64,000 bases of DNA from Rallus limicola (Eukaryota; Chordata; Aves; Gruiformes; Rallidae), in contig JAKCOZ010000020.1 in the NCBI GenBank assembly GCA_022605955.1, positions 9,103,001 to 9,167,000 of the forward strand. The letters are read 5' to 3'. This document shows, piece after piece, positions 15,201-23,708 of the stretch (position 1 is the stretch's first letter; every line of letters starts with the position of its first letter). Both the position numbers and the translations under genes were made by a program. The notes below the pieces were generated by a model that was not told the origin of the DNA, did not search any database, and saw only the letters and a list, made by a program, of their open reading frames with translations.

Positions 15201-18200
15201 TAGTCCAAGCTGAAATGATGTTATAGGATTCTAGAGCCAGGCTCAGATTAAAAAGCTTTATGCAGCAAGAGAAAGCAGGGGCACCACCGTAAACAGATGC
15301 TTACACAATTCAGTTTCTTGCATGGGAAGACTTAGTTTGAGGGACTGCAAAGCTTCTTTTCTAAGCACTATGCCCTCAGCACTAGTTCCCTGAGACTTCC
15401 TTAGGCTGTCATGGAAACCAGTCACACCTGGGGACGACTCCTGACCCCGTGCACTGCTGGTGGGATCAAAAGAAACAGGAGAGTCGGAGAAAAGCAACTC
15501 TGGCCCATTCTGGCAGGTATCCACTTTGTTGTTTATCTCCAGGTTTTCCTCTTCATTTGGCAATGCATTGATGTTAATACTGCTATCTGGAAAAGAAAGT
15601 TTCACTAAGTTACACTGCAAGCCACCCCATTTACCTTTACACTTCTACCCAAATACAGTGCTACCACTACTGCATTTAGACTGTAAAAATACAGAAATTG
15701 CTAATGATGGCAACTGGCATGAGTAATTTTAGAAATTACTTTTGATTTTCATTTAAGAAGACCAGAACAAGTACCTTTCATTTGCTTTACTATATTGCTT
15801 TCAATCAACACCTCAAAAGTGATCATAAAACACCTTCAAAACCTTGCATGGGTTTGTTAAATCTTGTTTGGTTTAGAAACATGGAACATCAAGTGTAAGC
15901 AAATGATCTGTGTCACACTGAGTGGTAAAATGCTACAAATAAGGCTCAGCAACTGTGAGCCCATGCTGAATGATTCAGCTAGTTGGTATGCTGCTGGGCA
16001 CTGGGGAGAAAGCATCCACCATCACAACTTTCAGCCTCGGCCAAGAAGAGCTCCTTAACTTTAAACCGAGCTTAGATGAAGCCATCCCATTTGAAAAAAT
16101 TTCAAGTACAGTAGCAAAGCTATTACTACCAAAAAAAAAGTACCAATTAAAAGGCAATTCAAGAACCACTTTTATACCAATTTTATCCCCACTTACTATA
16201 TTGACTTTTGTTTTCCATCAGGAAAAATTCATCTTCAAAACCAGTTCAACACTTCAGAGAGCTTCTCACACAATTCTACTTCACTCAGCTGGGGATTACT
16301 TACACTTACGAAATTGCTGTGGCAAGAAAACTGTGTACCCAACTTTAAATGCATTCTTACAGATCTTAAATAAGCAGGGTACTGAAATAGCCACTGTCTT
16401 TCTGTTTATTCCAACACCATGTACCACTGGAGCAACTAGGACTCATTGGCATAATACAGAAGATTTCATTATTTTTTCATAAAGATGTTTGAAAATATCA
16501 ACACCTGTGATGACAAAACATTTGCAAGTGGAAGACTCAAGTTTCCTCGTTCTATTTTTACCTCCTCTCAGAGCTACAGCCTTGAATAAGCAGTTGTGTT
16601 TATTAAAGCCTGCTCAAAGATGATGTGATGGTTAAGAAAACAAACAAGCCAGAATTGAGAAAGATCCTCCCAAAACTACATGTTTCCAAGATTCACATGC
16701 AGAAATATTCTGTAGCCAGGAAGTTGATGATGATTCAATAAAACTTTAAATATTGATTTAGACAAGCCCATTAGCATACTGCTATTAAACATTTTTCTTC
16801 CATATAATGAATCACCACAAACTTCTGAAAGTAAAAAACTTCAAAAGAAAAGCTATTATCATACATGTAAGTGGTGAACAATAAAGCATGCCCTAAAATT
16901 AAGTAAGCCATATGGGAAAAAATTCACAGTACAAAGATAACACTTTTAAAGTGTACTCCCTTTTGTTATTAAAGAAAGCAAAAGGTTTCCTTTATAGCAC
17001 AGACAAATTTCACTTCAGGGTAACTTAAAGAGGAAAAGAGAAATTTCCACCCCTAACCATTTGTTCCCACCTCTGCGGTGCATCCTCCTTTAAAGTAGCA
17101 CAGGTGTTTGCACAGTGAACCAACTCAGAGGAAATTGAAGGTGGGTAAAAATACTCACATTGGGCTCAGGGCTTTATTAGCCGAGGGAGCAGTCCTAAGA
17201 GTACCCTATGTTTTCAGCCTTAGGTTGACAAAGCACATCAGCTCTCCAAAGATCTGAATTCAAACACTTTTGAGTGTCTTATTTATCATGTAAAGAACAT
17301 TTTCAGGCCATTTTAGCCTGAATCAGTTCTCTGATTTCATTCATCACATCACCACAATAACACTTGCAGGGACAATGGGAGGGAGGGGTGCAACAAGGAT
17401 GCAAAAGAAGACAGAGGACAGGACTTTTTTTTTAAAGACCTATGTAAGTTGGAATTTAAGACATTTTAAAACTAAAAGATTACTAAAACTAAATTTAAAA
17501 GAGCAGTTAGTGCCAAGAATAGTCACCAGAAATAAAAAATAAGATACTTCACACATTCAGAAATACTGTTTCTACCCATCTCTCAGAAACTGCAATTATT
17601 ATTGCATCAGGTTTATACTTTATTTACTTTTTTATTTTTATAACTGTGAATGGTGTATTTATATGAGAGAGAAGCCAGAGCAAAATTCTGGAGGAATGGT
17701 TTCCTGGAAACTTACTGAGGCTATGAGACACTCAGAATTTAAATGCTGTCTTGGACTAAAGTAATTTAATTGCAGTAGTGTCAACACAACTGCAGTCTTT
17801 TTAGAACAGTGGGGGACAAGATGCAATTAGACTGAAAACAGTTGAAAGACACACTACCTATTTGTAAGCCACAATTCAATTGTTTGGATGCAATCCAACA
17901 CAGGAGAAGACAGGAAAGTGTGATCTCTAACTTCATAAAATATGAATGAATCATCATATAACCACAGTCTGCCAGTCTGATAACAGGCAATGTAAGAAAT
18001 GCAAATAAAGTCTTAGGCCTTTACTTACTTGCCCATGACAAGATGGCAAACCTGTAACACAAGAAGGGCAGAAGACTAACAACCTCACCACATGATCACC
18101 TCCTTTTACATAACCTGCACACTTTTGTGTATCTACGCACTGCAACATATCTATCCAACTCCACCCATCTACTATCACATCCTTATAGAGCAGCATAGCC

Positions 18201-19136
18201 TTAGATACCTGTAGTGGAAACATGGAGACCTCAATACAAGGAAAATATTTTCACTGTGAAAGTGGTTAAATACTGGAATGGGAGAGGCTGCTGAACCTCC
18301 CTCAGGAGATTTCAGAGTTCAGTGGGACTAGGCCCCAATCTAGCTTCAAAGCTAGGTCTGCTCTATGCATGGGGTTGGACTAGACAACAAACACTGAGAG
18401 GTCCCTTCCAGCCTAAGTTTGATTCTATAAGCTACACAGGTTAGCACTCAAGTTTCTTGTCAACAGCCACACAATTATTTTACTATAGAGCTTGTCTACA
18501 CATAAAAGTTATTTTGAGATAACCTGGAAAGTACATGCCAGCATCTCACTTCCATAAATGGAAGTTTAGAGATACTTTTTAAGCACATTTTGATTTTTGC
18601 CTAATTGATTTATTAGGAAAAGTATTTCGCCTGAACTAAATACTCCAGTTATGAGCTTACTCCACCACAATCATTTCAGAACTATTAGTTCTAGTGAATT
18701 TCAGGTATATAACCATAGACATCAGAAGACAGAGTAACACCCTCAGCAGCAGACACTTAACTGATAGCCAATAGTACTGACACTAATAGTTTTGTTTTAA
18801 AATGTATTCTTTCAAAACAAAACCAAAGACGGTTTTGCTATACACAGAGCCCATAGCCTTTGCCAAACTTACTTAAAATTCCTGTAAAAGAAACTCCTGA
18901 TCTCAAGGAAAAAAGTTCTTCAGCATCACCTGAACAAAAACAGGTAGTTGTAGGAAAGCCTGGGGAAGTCTACAAAATTATTTGGTGGTACGAAGTAACT
19001 TACTGTTAATTCTGTCTGTGGCAACTGGCAAATCTGACTTGGCTTTACAATCCAGAAGTTCTTCAGAGCTTCCAGGTGCCCCATTACTGCTTCTCTTCTC
19101 CAACTGAATGTCCTGTTGGACAGATGAGGAGTCCAT
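117..19136 (-). CDS. GOLGA3: Golgin subfamily A member 3 (golgin-160), 3' end outside window
   Basis: This is a peripheral Golgi coiled-coil protein. In mammals it helps tether and sort membrane cargo and is cleaved by caspases during apoptosis. Coding exons, in transcription order, are 19136-19004, 15586-15305, 14469-14357, 13841-13153, 12212-12101, 11540-11234, 10639-10437, 10098-9961, 9000-8839, 8082-7714, 7578-7501, 6588-6325, 5892-5798, 4963-4747, 4057-3914, 3336-3139, 2617-2501, 2005-1866, 1149-1017, 795-673 and 281-117. They total 4,182 nt (1,394 codons) and every junction keeps phase. The first 400 or so residues form a Ser-rich non-coiled head; the rest is Glu/Gln/Lys/Leu-rich heptad coiled coil. 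The start codon has a strong context (ACCATGG), and the N-terminus MDSSS resembles the human start as I recall it. The human protein is about 1,498 residues, so about 100 C-terminal residues should lie left of base 1. Identity is recalled from the human protein and is very secure across the head and coiled coil. Confidence 0.96.
673..795 (-). CDS. GOLGA3: GOLGA3 exon 21 (residues 1299-1339)
   Basis: The acceptor is CTTGGTAG and the donor is TTGCAG|GTATTT. It encodes VEDLKWEVEQKEREVETLKQ and then QLDMSEQ. A pyrimidine-rich acceptor tract (C runs on the minus strand) lies at 805-826. Confidence 0.94.
1017..1149 (-). CDS. GOLGA3: GOLGA3 exon 20 (residues 1254-1298)
   Basis: The acceptor is CTGTACAG and the donor is CAAGAG|GTAAAA. 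It encodes EKHSQEVSQFQQELAEARSQ, then LQLLQKKLDDKLSEQP. Confidence 0.94.
1866..2005 (-). CDS. GOLGA3: GOLGA3 exon 19 (residues 1208-1253)
   Basis: The acceptor is CCTTGTAG and the donor is CTGCA|GTAAGT. It encodes EAAAKSDAAHNRRHYRAAML, ELSEIKKELHAKEL and QALQAEVDKL. Confidence 0.94.
2501..2617 (-). CDS. GOLGA3: GOLGA3 exon 18 (residues 1169-1207)
   Basis: The acceptor is TGATACAG and the donor is AAGCAG|GTAATG. It encodes VQAVLKRKEEEDQQMQELIQ and LQASLEKEKAKVKELKKQ. Confidence 0.95.
3139..3336 (-). CDS. GOLGA3: GOLGA3 exon 17 (residues 1103-1168)
   Basis: The acceptor is GGCTATAG and the donor is CTACAG|GTATTT. It encodes LQESRGFRKKIKRLEEINKK and LREHNNILETALAKREADLV. Confidence 0.95.
3914..4057 (-). 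CDS. GOLGA3: GOLGA3 exon 16 (residues 1055-1102)
   Basis: The acceptor is TTCCTTAG and the donor is GACGAG|GTGATT, a weak donor. It encodes ERIQALETELQAVSSSKLML and EKELQEVISLTSQELEE. Confidence 0.93.
4747..4963 (-). CDS. GOLGA3: GOLGA3 exon 15 (residues 982-1054)
   Basis: The acceptor is TGCTTCAG and the donor is GCTCAA|GTATGC. It encodes AITEQKQKMKRLGSDLTSAQ and KHKAYENAVSILSRRLQE, nearly identical to human. Confidence 0.95.
5557..5698 (-). mobile_element. CR1 LINE 3'-end fragment
   Basis: On the plus strand the block begins AATCATAGAATTGTTTAGG and continues with GGTTGGAAGGAACC and CATCCAACCTGGCCTTGAAC. This is the reverse complement of the typical CR1 3' end. It is severely 5'-truncated and lies in a GOLGA3 intron, in the same orientation as the gene. 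Confidence 0.9.
5798..5892 (-). CDS. GOLGA3: GOLGA3 exon 14 (residues 951-981)
   Basis: The acceptor is CTATTAAG, a weak tract, and the donor is AAAAAA|GTAAGT. It encodes SLQFDKEQMASLAEANQALK and EQMQEEAK. Confidence 0.92.
6325..6588 (-). CDS. GOLGA3: GOLGA3 exon 13 (residues 863-950)
   Basis: The acceptor is GTCCAAG and the donor is CTACAG|GTATGG. It encodes VMVEAYRRDASSKDQLISEL and further coiled coil up to ERDDMETRLQ. Confidence 0.95.
7501..7578 (-). CDS. GOLGA3: GOLGA3 exon 12 (residues 837-862)
   Basis: A small 78-nt exon with acceptor CTGGCAG and donor CAGAAG|GTAAGC. It encodes VENLQQENSSLKKQFQKVK and then EQFLQQK. Confidence 0.93.
7714..8082 (-). CDS. GOLGA3: GOLGA3 exon 11 (residues 714-836)
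   Basis: The acceptor is TTCTCAG and the donor is AGCCAG|GTATCC. At 369 nt it encodes 123 codons of coiled coil, including LQQEHLDLMKQITLTQE and LQNEKIVLEVALQAAKASKE. Confidence 0.95.
8839..9000 (-). CDS. GOLGA3: GOLGA3 exon 10 (residues 660-713)
   Basis: The acceptor is TTTGCAG and the donor is GAACAG|GTAGGT. It encodes ADMLDQEAAFMQIQEAKTMV and a following Glu-rich coil. A pyrimidine tract of about 70 nt lies just upstream on the transcribed strand. Confidence 0.95.
9042..9113 (+). repeat. Homopurine (GA/poly-A) tract
   Basis: This is 72 nt of G and A with a single C at 9057, including an uninterrupted run of about 19 A. On the GOLGA3 sense strand it is a polypyrimidine tract 40-110 nt upstream of the exon-10 acceptor. 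Confidence 0.95.
9961..10098 (-). CDS. GOLGA3: GOLGA3 exon 9 (residues 614-659)
   Basis: The acceptor is CCTTTAG and the donor is ATTGAG|GTACGG. It encodes AGQMTQAGMLEHLKLENV and QQLTETQHRSIKEKERIA, which are conserved with human. Confidence 0.94.
10437..10639 (-). CDS. GOLGA3: GOLGA3 exon 8 (residues 546-613)
   Basis: The acceptor is TTCCTAG and the donor is ATACAG|GTATTA. It encodes VQLERTTLTNRLKAS and VRQWYQQQLVLAQEARVRLQ, both closely matching the human coiled coil. Confidence 0.95.
11234..11540 (-). CDS. GOLGA3: GOLGA3 exon 7 (residues 444-545)
   Basis: The acceptor is CATTCAG and the donor is ACAG|GTGGGA, a weaker donor. It encodes coiled coil with the near-invariant blocks LKQSCWDLERAMADLQN and EAKNASLASSNNDLQ. 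Confidence 0.95.
12101..12212 (-). CDS. GOLGA3: GOLGA3 exon 6 (residues 406-443)
   Basis: The acceptor is TGTCTCCAG and the donor is AATCAG|GTAGAA. It encodes VSMESSIAGTHDEMLQVLKE and MRLEGQLETLSLEANQ, the start of the long coiled coil. Confidence 0.94.
12269..12307. promoter_or_regulatory. Palindromic cluster of IRF/ISRE-like motifs
   Basis: GAAACTGAAA occurs at 12273-12282 and 12296-12305, and its reverse complement at 12283-12292. Bases 12272-12293 form a perfect 22-bp palindrome, and CAGTGAAACTGAAATT is repeated exactly with a 23-bp period. GAAANNGAAA is the IRF core. Function is not shown; the site is intronic. Confidence 0.45.
13153..13841 (-). CDS. GOLGA3: GOLGA3 exon 5, large head exon (residues 177-405)
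   Basis: At 689 nt this is the longest coding exon of the gene in the window. The acceptor is CTTTTAG and the donor is GCAG|GTAAG. It encodes the LDPELMLNPE block, TKEYSFMRTSVPRGPK, a basic KSKSSKIRSLADYRTE segment and the Ser/Asp-rich stretch up to NGEVRSRRDSISS. In the human protein the Golgi-targeting head and a nuclear localisation signal map here. Confidence 0.96.
14357..14469 (-). CDS. GOLGA3: GOLGA3 exon 4 (to residue 176)
   Basis: The acceptor is CTTACAG and the donor is AAAGA|GTGAGT. It encodes SVDSPLPLEKEEQIRLQAR followed by a basic EEQLKQYRVKRHQER segment. The Cys codon is completed across the junction to give CSVD, the counterpart of the human caspase-3 site. Confidence 0.93.
15305..15586 (-). 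CDS. GOLGA3: GOLGA3 exon 3 (residues 45-138)
   Basis: The acceptor is TTTTCCAG and the donor is TTGT|GTAAGC. The exon encodes the head region with the conserved block SPGVTGFHDSLRKSQGTSAE and ends in PMQETEL plus one base of a Cys codon. The aligned human stretch is very similar at its 3' half and diverged at its 5' half. Confidence 0.93.
18233..18430 (+). mobile_element. CR1 LINE 3'-end fragment
   Basis: This holds the canonical CR1 blocks GAAAATATTTTCACTGTGA, GGGGTTGGACTAGA and GAGGTCCCTTCCAGCC, and ends GATTCTATAA. It is 5'-truncated, lies in the large GOLGA3 intron and is antisense to the gene. Confidence 0.92.
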
Positions 19137-19359
19137 GGTAAAAACAATCCAGATCCCTGGGAAGTTTTTCTTCCGAATAATTTGCTGCCAAGTGAACTAC
19201 CAAGTCCTGTTTCTCTCCATCAGCAGCAACAGCATCTAGATGTCACACAGGAGCAAAGTTCCAAGCCTTACAGTAGTTGGTATGCAACAGACAGTTGATA
19301 ATTCCAGATCATGAAAACAGCCTGCAGCCAAAGAAGCAATCACCAAGGAGCTGCATCCT
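19004..19359 (-). CDS. GOLGA3: GOLGA3 exon 2: 5'UTR and start codon (residues 1-44)
   Basis: Coding runs from the ATG at 19136 to the donor A|GTAAGTT at 19004, leaving one base of a split Asn codon. The 5' boundary at 19359 is inferred from a strong T-rich acceptor tract ending CGTAG. An alternative acceptor (TTGGTAG) lies near 19,200. If 19359 is right, the leader holds three short upstream ORFs (see findings). The first residues, MDSSSVQQDIQLEKR, resemble the human start only at M-D. Confidence 0.8.
19197..19235 (-). other. Upstream ORF 3 in predicted GOLGA3 leader
   Basis: The ATG is at 19235 and TAG ends at 19197 (12 residues, mostly Leu at the start). No further ATG occurs before the main start at 19136. 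Confidence 0.4.
19268..19312 (-). other. Upstream ORF 2 in predicted GOLGA3 leader
   Basis: The ATG is at 19312 and TAA ends at 19268 (14 residues). It lies in the leader only if the 19359 acceptor is right. Confidence 0.4.
19309..19356 (-). other. Upstream ORF 1 in predicted GOLGA3 leader
   Basis: The ATG is at 19356 and TGA ends at 19309 (15 residues). It overlaps uORF 2 by the tetranucleotide ATGA. It depends on the exon-2 acceptor at 19359 being used. Confidence 0.4.
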
Positions 19360-20838
19360 CTACGAAAAACAAAAAAAAAACCCATAGTAAATTTACAAAC
19401 ACTTCTTAGAGCTTTGAAAATAAGAGTTAGAAAGCGAGTGGTGCCTCGCAGATTACCCACCAGCACAGAACCAGGATGTAGGGTAGTAACAGAGACAATG
19501 AAATACAAGCAAGTATCCAGCTTCTTATTCATAGAAGTGATCTATTTAACAGCTGCTTTTATTATCACTTTTTTTTAGTAGCATGGCTACATCAGTACAG
19601 TGATGCAGCAAGGTAATATTCAGCAAGACAAGTGACTTAAGATCACTGTCCCTTTTAATGGAAATGTCTCTCTGGCCTCTAATAAGCAAGCCAGAATTCA
19701 AAGTAGCATTTTGCTCTGTAAATTAGAGTATGGACTTTCATACCACGTTTCATTTCAAGGACCTATTTACATTGAAGTTTCAATAACTTTAGTCAGAATG
19801 CAGTACGGAATTAAGATTTATTTTAATTAAATTACATCATTACTGTTTACTTGTCTGCAGAGCGACCTGCATGTATCATTGTACAGAGCCTGAACTACTA
19901 ATTACAGCATGTGTTGGCAGTCAGAGCGTGGTCTGGGCTGCAGTTCAATGCTGACTCCTCCTACGGTGAGGCAAGAGAAGGATTCCCAAAAACAGTTTAT
20001 AGAATTTGCAAATGATTCTCCAGGCATTCCGATCTTACCTTTGGGTATAGACCCAGCCAACAAATACAATCTGACAGAAGCTGTTGTACATAGTCACTTC
20101 AAGTATTTAAATTTTGTTCTAATAGTTACTGACAGCTGAATTCAGACTACGAAATGTTATTGTTCCCATTTACTAAAAAAAAACTTAAGGAACCCTCAGT
20201 TTAAAAAAGGGGGGTGGGGAGAATGTCAAGTCAGGGATATTTTAATTGCATTTTTACATGAACACAAACATTCTGAACAACATTCCTTACATATCTCCAG
20301 AGATTATTCATGTAACTGCTACTGTACCAAACTGCCCTGGTCACCCAGCAGTACCACCAGTCATCTCCAGCATGTTACTGCAGCTACTAATAGCTCAGGA
20401 TGCACAGGACTAGACAGTTATGTAGGTGACCCTTATGTAGGTGAGCAGTGAAGCAGCCAGAAACCCGGATCACAATTCTAAAAGAGCAACCCTCCGCCAA
20501 AGACAAATATTAGTATCTTTACTGTGATTTGTTACTGATTTTCACAGCTTTTCTGTATAATAAAGCTTACAATAAGACTGCCAGAGGAACAGCCATTGTA
20601 CAGCAAATAGGTACATGACAAGTCACAAAGAAGAAATACAGACAAAAGGCAAGCGCAAGTTAAATGCTTACACCTTGGCAAAATCCAGCCAACATCAGAT
20701 GGCTTGTTATTCTTGCCATAAAACACCTTTTAACGATCAGGGTCACAAAGAATAGCGTTTTTCTGCACAACCCATTCCCAAATATTACAGTATTTTGGCT
20801 TCAAAGTCTTTTTATATCTCTGTGTTGAGCACAGGCTG

Positions 20839-20858
20839 ACACACACACACACACACAC
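20839..20858 (+). repeat. (AC)n microsatellite
   Basis: About ten perfect AC dinucleotides just outside the GOLGA3 CpG island. Confidence 0.95.
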
Positions 20859-20939
20859 AGAGTGATGTACACACGCCACGGGAACCCAGCGATAACCTCA
20901 CAAGGAAGAGAGCTACACGGAAACAACCTATTTTGTTTA

Positions 20940-21790
20940 AAGCACCAATAACGGGGAGGGCAACGGAGGCCGGTCCCGGGCTGGCTGTGGCGCCAAGGCG
21001 ACACGCCCAAGAGGGCCCGGGCTGGGGCCGAGGCACCTCTCTGGGGTGCCAGCAGAGGCACTCGGAGTCCCGGGGCCGTAGCCCGCTGGGCCGGGCGGCT
21101 CCCCGCAACCCGACAGGCCGCGGGGAGAGAGGGTGGCCCCGAGCGCGACCCCCAGCCTGAAGCAGCGCCCGGCCGCCCCTGGCCGCCCCCGGCCGCCTCT
21201 CGGCGGGCGCCGCGCCCCAGCCACCCCACGCCCTGCGGCCACCCTTCCCGGCGAGACCCCTGCAGACCTACAGCCACCCGCCTGGCGCCCGGCTCCTACC
21301 CGAGACGTGGCGCTGCCTCCTCCGGGAAGAGGAGGGCGCGGCGGTGCAACGCGGTTCTCCCTCCCCCGCCAATCGAGCGCCGTCGCCGCTGAGGGCCGGG
21401 CCGGGCCCGACCCGGGCCGACCCCCTCCGCTCCGCGGCCGCCCCGCCCCCGGACAGCAGGGCTCCGCGCCGCTTGGCGTAGGGCCGCGGCGGCCTGGCGC
21501 TGCTTGGGAGCAGTGGGCACTGCCAGGCCCGCTGGAGAGGCGGCGGCTTTTCCAGACGGACTGTTCCTGAAGCCAAGGGAGGGAAGGGGAGCAGCTTTCT
21601 TCGCCGGGGCCCCGTCGGCGGGCTGGGCTTCCCTCGCCGCCGGCCCGGACCATGTTGTCGGGACCGGCAGGAACGACGAGGCCTCGTCCCCCCTGAGGGG
21701 AGTCCGCGGCGAGGGCAGGGTCATAAGGGTCGAGCGAGAGTTGGCATCCTCCTCCAGCGTCTGTGCGGGACCCCGAGGCCGGCAGCCGAC
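20940..21790. promoter_or_regulatory. CpG island at the GOLGA3 5' end
   Basis: The segment is very GC-rich with dense CpG and several GC boxes, and ends sharply into AT-rich DNA at about 21,790. It covers the predicted GOLGA3 first exon and donor (21300). It may fire in both directions. The long open frames in it reflect lack of stop codons in GC-rich DNA, not coding. Confidence 0.85.
21300..21600 (-). other. GOLGA3: Probable GOLGA3 non-coding first exon
   Basis: On the minus strand a donor (CTCGG then GTAGGAG) lies with GT at 21299-21298, in the middle of a CpG island. This fits a GC-rich untranslated first exon whose upstream boundary (the TSS) cannot be read; 21,600 is a guess. It would splice to the acceptor near 19,360. 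There is no transcript support, and other donors in the island are possible. Confidence 0.45.
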
Positions 21791-21839
21791 TTGCATGATT
21801 AAAATTGAACCTGTGCATACATTAAAAATTAAACCTGAG

Positions 21840-21847
21840 TATAAAAG
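21840..21847 (+). promoter_or_regulatory. TATA-box-like sequence next to the CpG island
   Basis: TATAAAAG on the plus strand, about 50 nt outside the CpG island and facing away from GOLGA3. It could start a divergent non-coding transcript. Chance occurrence in AT-rich DNA is equally possible. Confidence 0.2.
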
Positions 21848-23540
21848 CCCTGTGCCCCTCACAGCTTTCATTTCTTGTATCATTCAGGTGCCTGCACTTG
21901 GTGTTACAATCACTGGATTATAATCAGAGAGTTCAATGACACATTCAGCATATCTGATGGCCATTTATTCCTAAATCGGTGCTTACAGTTCTCAGCATCT
22001 CTGTAGCACTGGGCATCCCACTAACGCTTCGGGGTACTGGGAACTGTCTCATCAGAGCTGTATTTCACACAGCTTTTCCATCCTACGCTTAGGTTGGTGG
22101 GGTTTGTTTTTCTAGTTTTTTCCATTAGTAGAGTATCTTCTCTTACTACACTGGGACCATTTGGGGGTTGTCACAGAGTTAATTGGGTAGATTTTACCTG
22201 TAACCTTGCTAGAGTCTCTGTATGGTCCAGAATGTTGTTTAGTAAGTAGGTATGGAAAACCGGATGTCTCAGTGAAAGGTGACATCACTGCCCTGTTCAG
22301 AAAACTCTGAATGCTTTTATTTTCCTCAAGAAAATGCCTTCTAACATCATATTGTCACCCTAAATATAATTGCCAGGTAAACATACTAAGTAAGATTTTC
22401 CAGGTATTCCTCATTTCTTTTATCAATCTGTCCCTTAACATGAACATGAACCCACCGAGCTCTTTCTCTATCAAGACACCAGGCTGTTCAGGAAGTCAGG
22501 AAGATCGTTAAGCCCAAACCATCAGCAAGTCTAAATTGTTTAAATTGCAAACCTGTTAACCAAGCTCCTGACAGACTGCTAATGACTAACTGAGTGTTTT
22601 CATAGCCTTGAAGGCATGATTTGGAAGAGAACATTACAAACTAATTCAAGAGGAGGGCTATTTCCAAGTGGGAATGCAGGCATGCATGGATCTGCACAAA
22701 TATCTGGAGAAAGTATATTTAGATTCAGGGAGCTGCCTGAGCCAGATGCCTGTACAAGCAGGCAGTCCCAGGCTCGGGCTCAATACTCATGAGAACTGAA
22801 GTTTGACCTTCTTGGCTGGCTGTGTATGCTTGTAAACCATATGTGGGGTTTGTATGGGTGGAGGAGAGCTGAGCTGAAAGGGATGTTAACAGAATGAGCC
22901 TCTGCTGAGATTTAAGAAGAATCCCCAAGAACTCATATATGAAAGAGGGTGTCAAATTCTTTGGCGGTGACCTCTGCTATATACTCTTTACAGAAGACGT
23001 CAAAGACAGTATGGCAGGGAAGACTTGAATTCCCAATCTTTGTTCAACCTGTTGCTTTGATTTTATTCTAAGAATATAAAAAGTTCTTTTGCCTCCCACA
23101 GAGAACTCAAATAAGAACTGTTGAGTCACTAACATAGCTGTTCAGTTGGAGTATTTCTTTATGCTTGCTTCTTGATTTTGTTCCCATGTCTCTAGGACAT
23201 GGGTAAAGCTCTGAAGTATTGCTTTTTTACTTACTAGTTTGCCACATGGCACCAAGCCCTCCAGCTACAGGAATAACCACTTGTTTAGGGACTACAGCCC
23301 AAGAGTGGCATAAAGCTACAGGAGGCTTAAACAGGCTGCCTGAATGAGGAGAATCCTCCATACTAAAAGATACCTATGACCAGTAACATAAGTGTTAGCA
23401 CAACAAGACAATGCTGTGTAGTTTTTTTAAAGGTCAGAAAAATTGTCAAGCAGTAACACAGCGGGGCCTTTAAGTGCAGGGATTCCTGTAAACTTGCAGG
23501 AGGCTTGTTTGTGTTAACTGCAGTCTCTTGTCTCCAGCAG

Positions 23541-23708
23541 AGAAAGAGCCTATGGCTTACCCCAAAGTCTATTCAAGTTCCTCCTGCGAGGCACCCTTTT
23601 ATTCTTCAGATATAAAGATCAAGAAGGTGCCACAATGAGTGGCATTAAACACAGCCAGCCGCAGCAGTCGCTCACCCTGCAGAAGCTGCGGTGCAGCCTT
23701 CTCTCCAA
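23541..23708 (+). other. Orphan exon-like segment with two overlapping short ORFs
   Basis: It is bounded by an acceptor (CTTGTCTCCAGCAG) and a consensus donor (CCAA|GTAAGC). One frame starts at 23552 and stops at 23638 after 28 codons (MAYPKVYSSSSCEAPFYSSD at the start). A second starts at 23635, overlapping as ATGA, and runs open 24 codons plus two bases into the donor (MSGIKHSQPQQSLTLQKLRC at the start). I recognise neither product and found no partner exon downstream. Confidence 0.3.

Larger units (their letters stand above)
282..21299 (-). other. GOLGA3 intronic sequence (sum of introns)
   Basis: Introns longer than 300 nt include 282-672, 1150-1865, 2006-2500, 2618-3138, 3337-3913, 4058-4746, 4964-5797, 5893-6324, 6589-7500, 8083-8838, 9001-9960, 10640-11233, 11541-12100, 12213-13152, 13842-14356, 14470-15304, 15587-19003 and about 19360-21299. 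They are AT-rich, with homopolymer A/T runs and two CR1 fragments (5.56 and 18.23 kb). A homopurine tract (9.04 kb) and an IRF-motif palindrome (12.27 kb) are the only other structured items I see. Confidence 0.8.

Noticed and set aside
15970..16482. A 170-codon plus-strand open frame in the large GOLGA3 intron
   Set aside because: The composition is not protein-like, there are no motifs, and the length is within chance expectation for six frames.
20937..21818. A 293-codon minus-strand open frame in the GOLGA3 CpG island
   Set aside because: It is Pro/Gly/Arg/Ala-rich in several frames at once, which is the stop-codon poverty of GC-rich DNA. It has no domain or splice logic.
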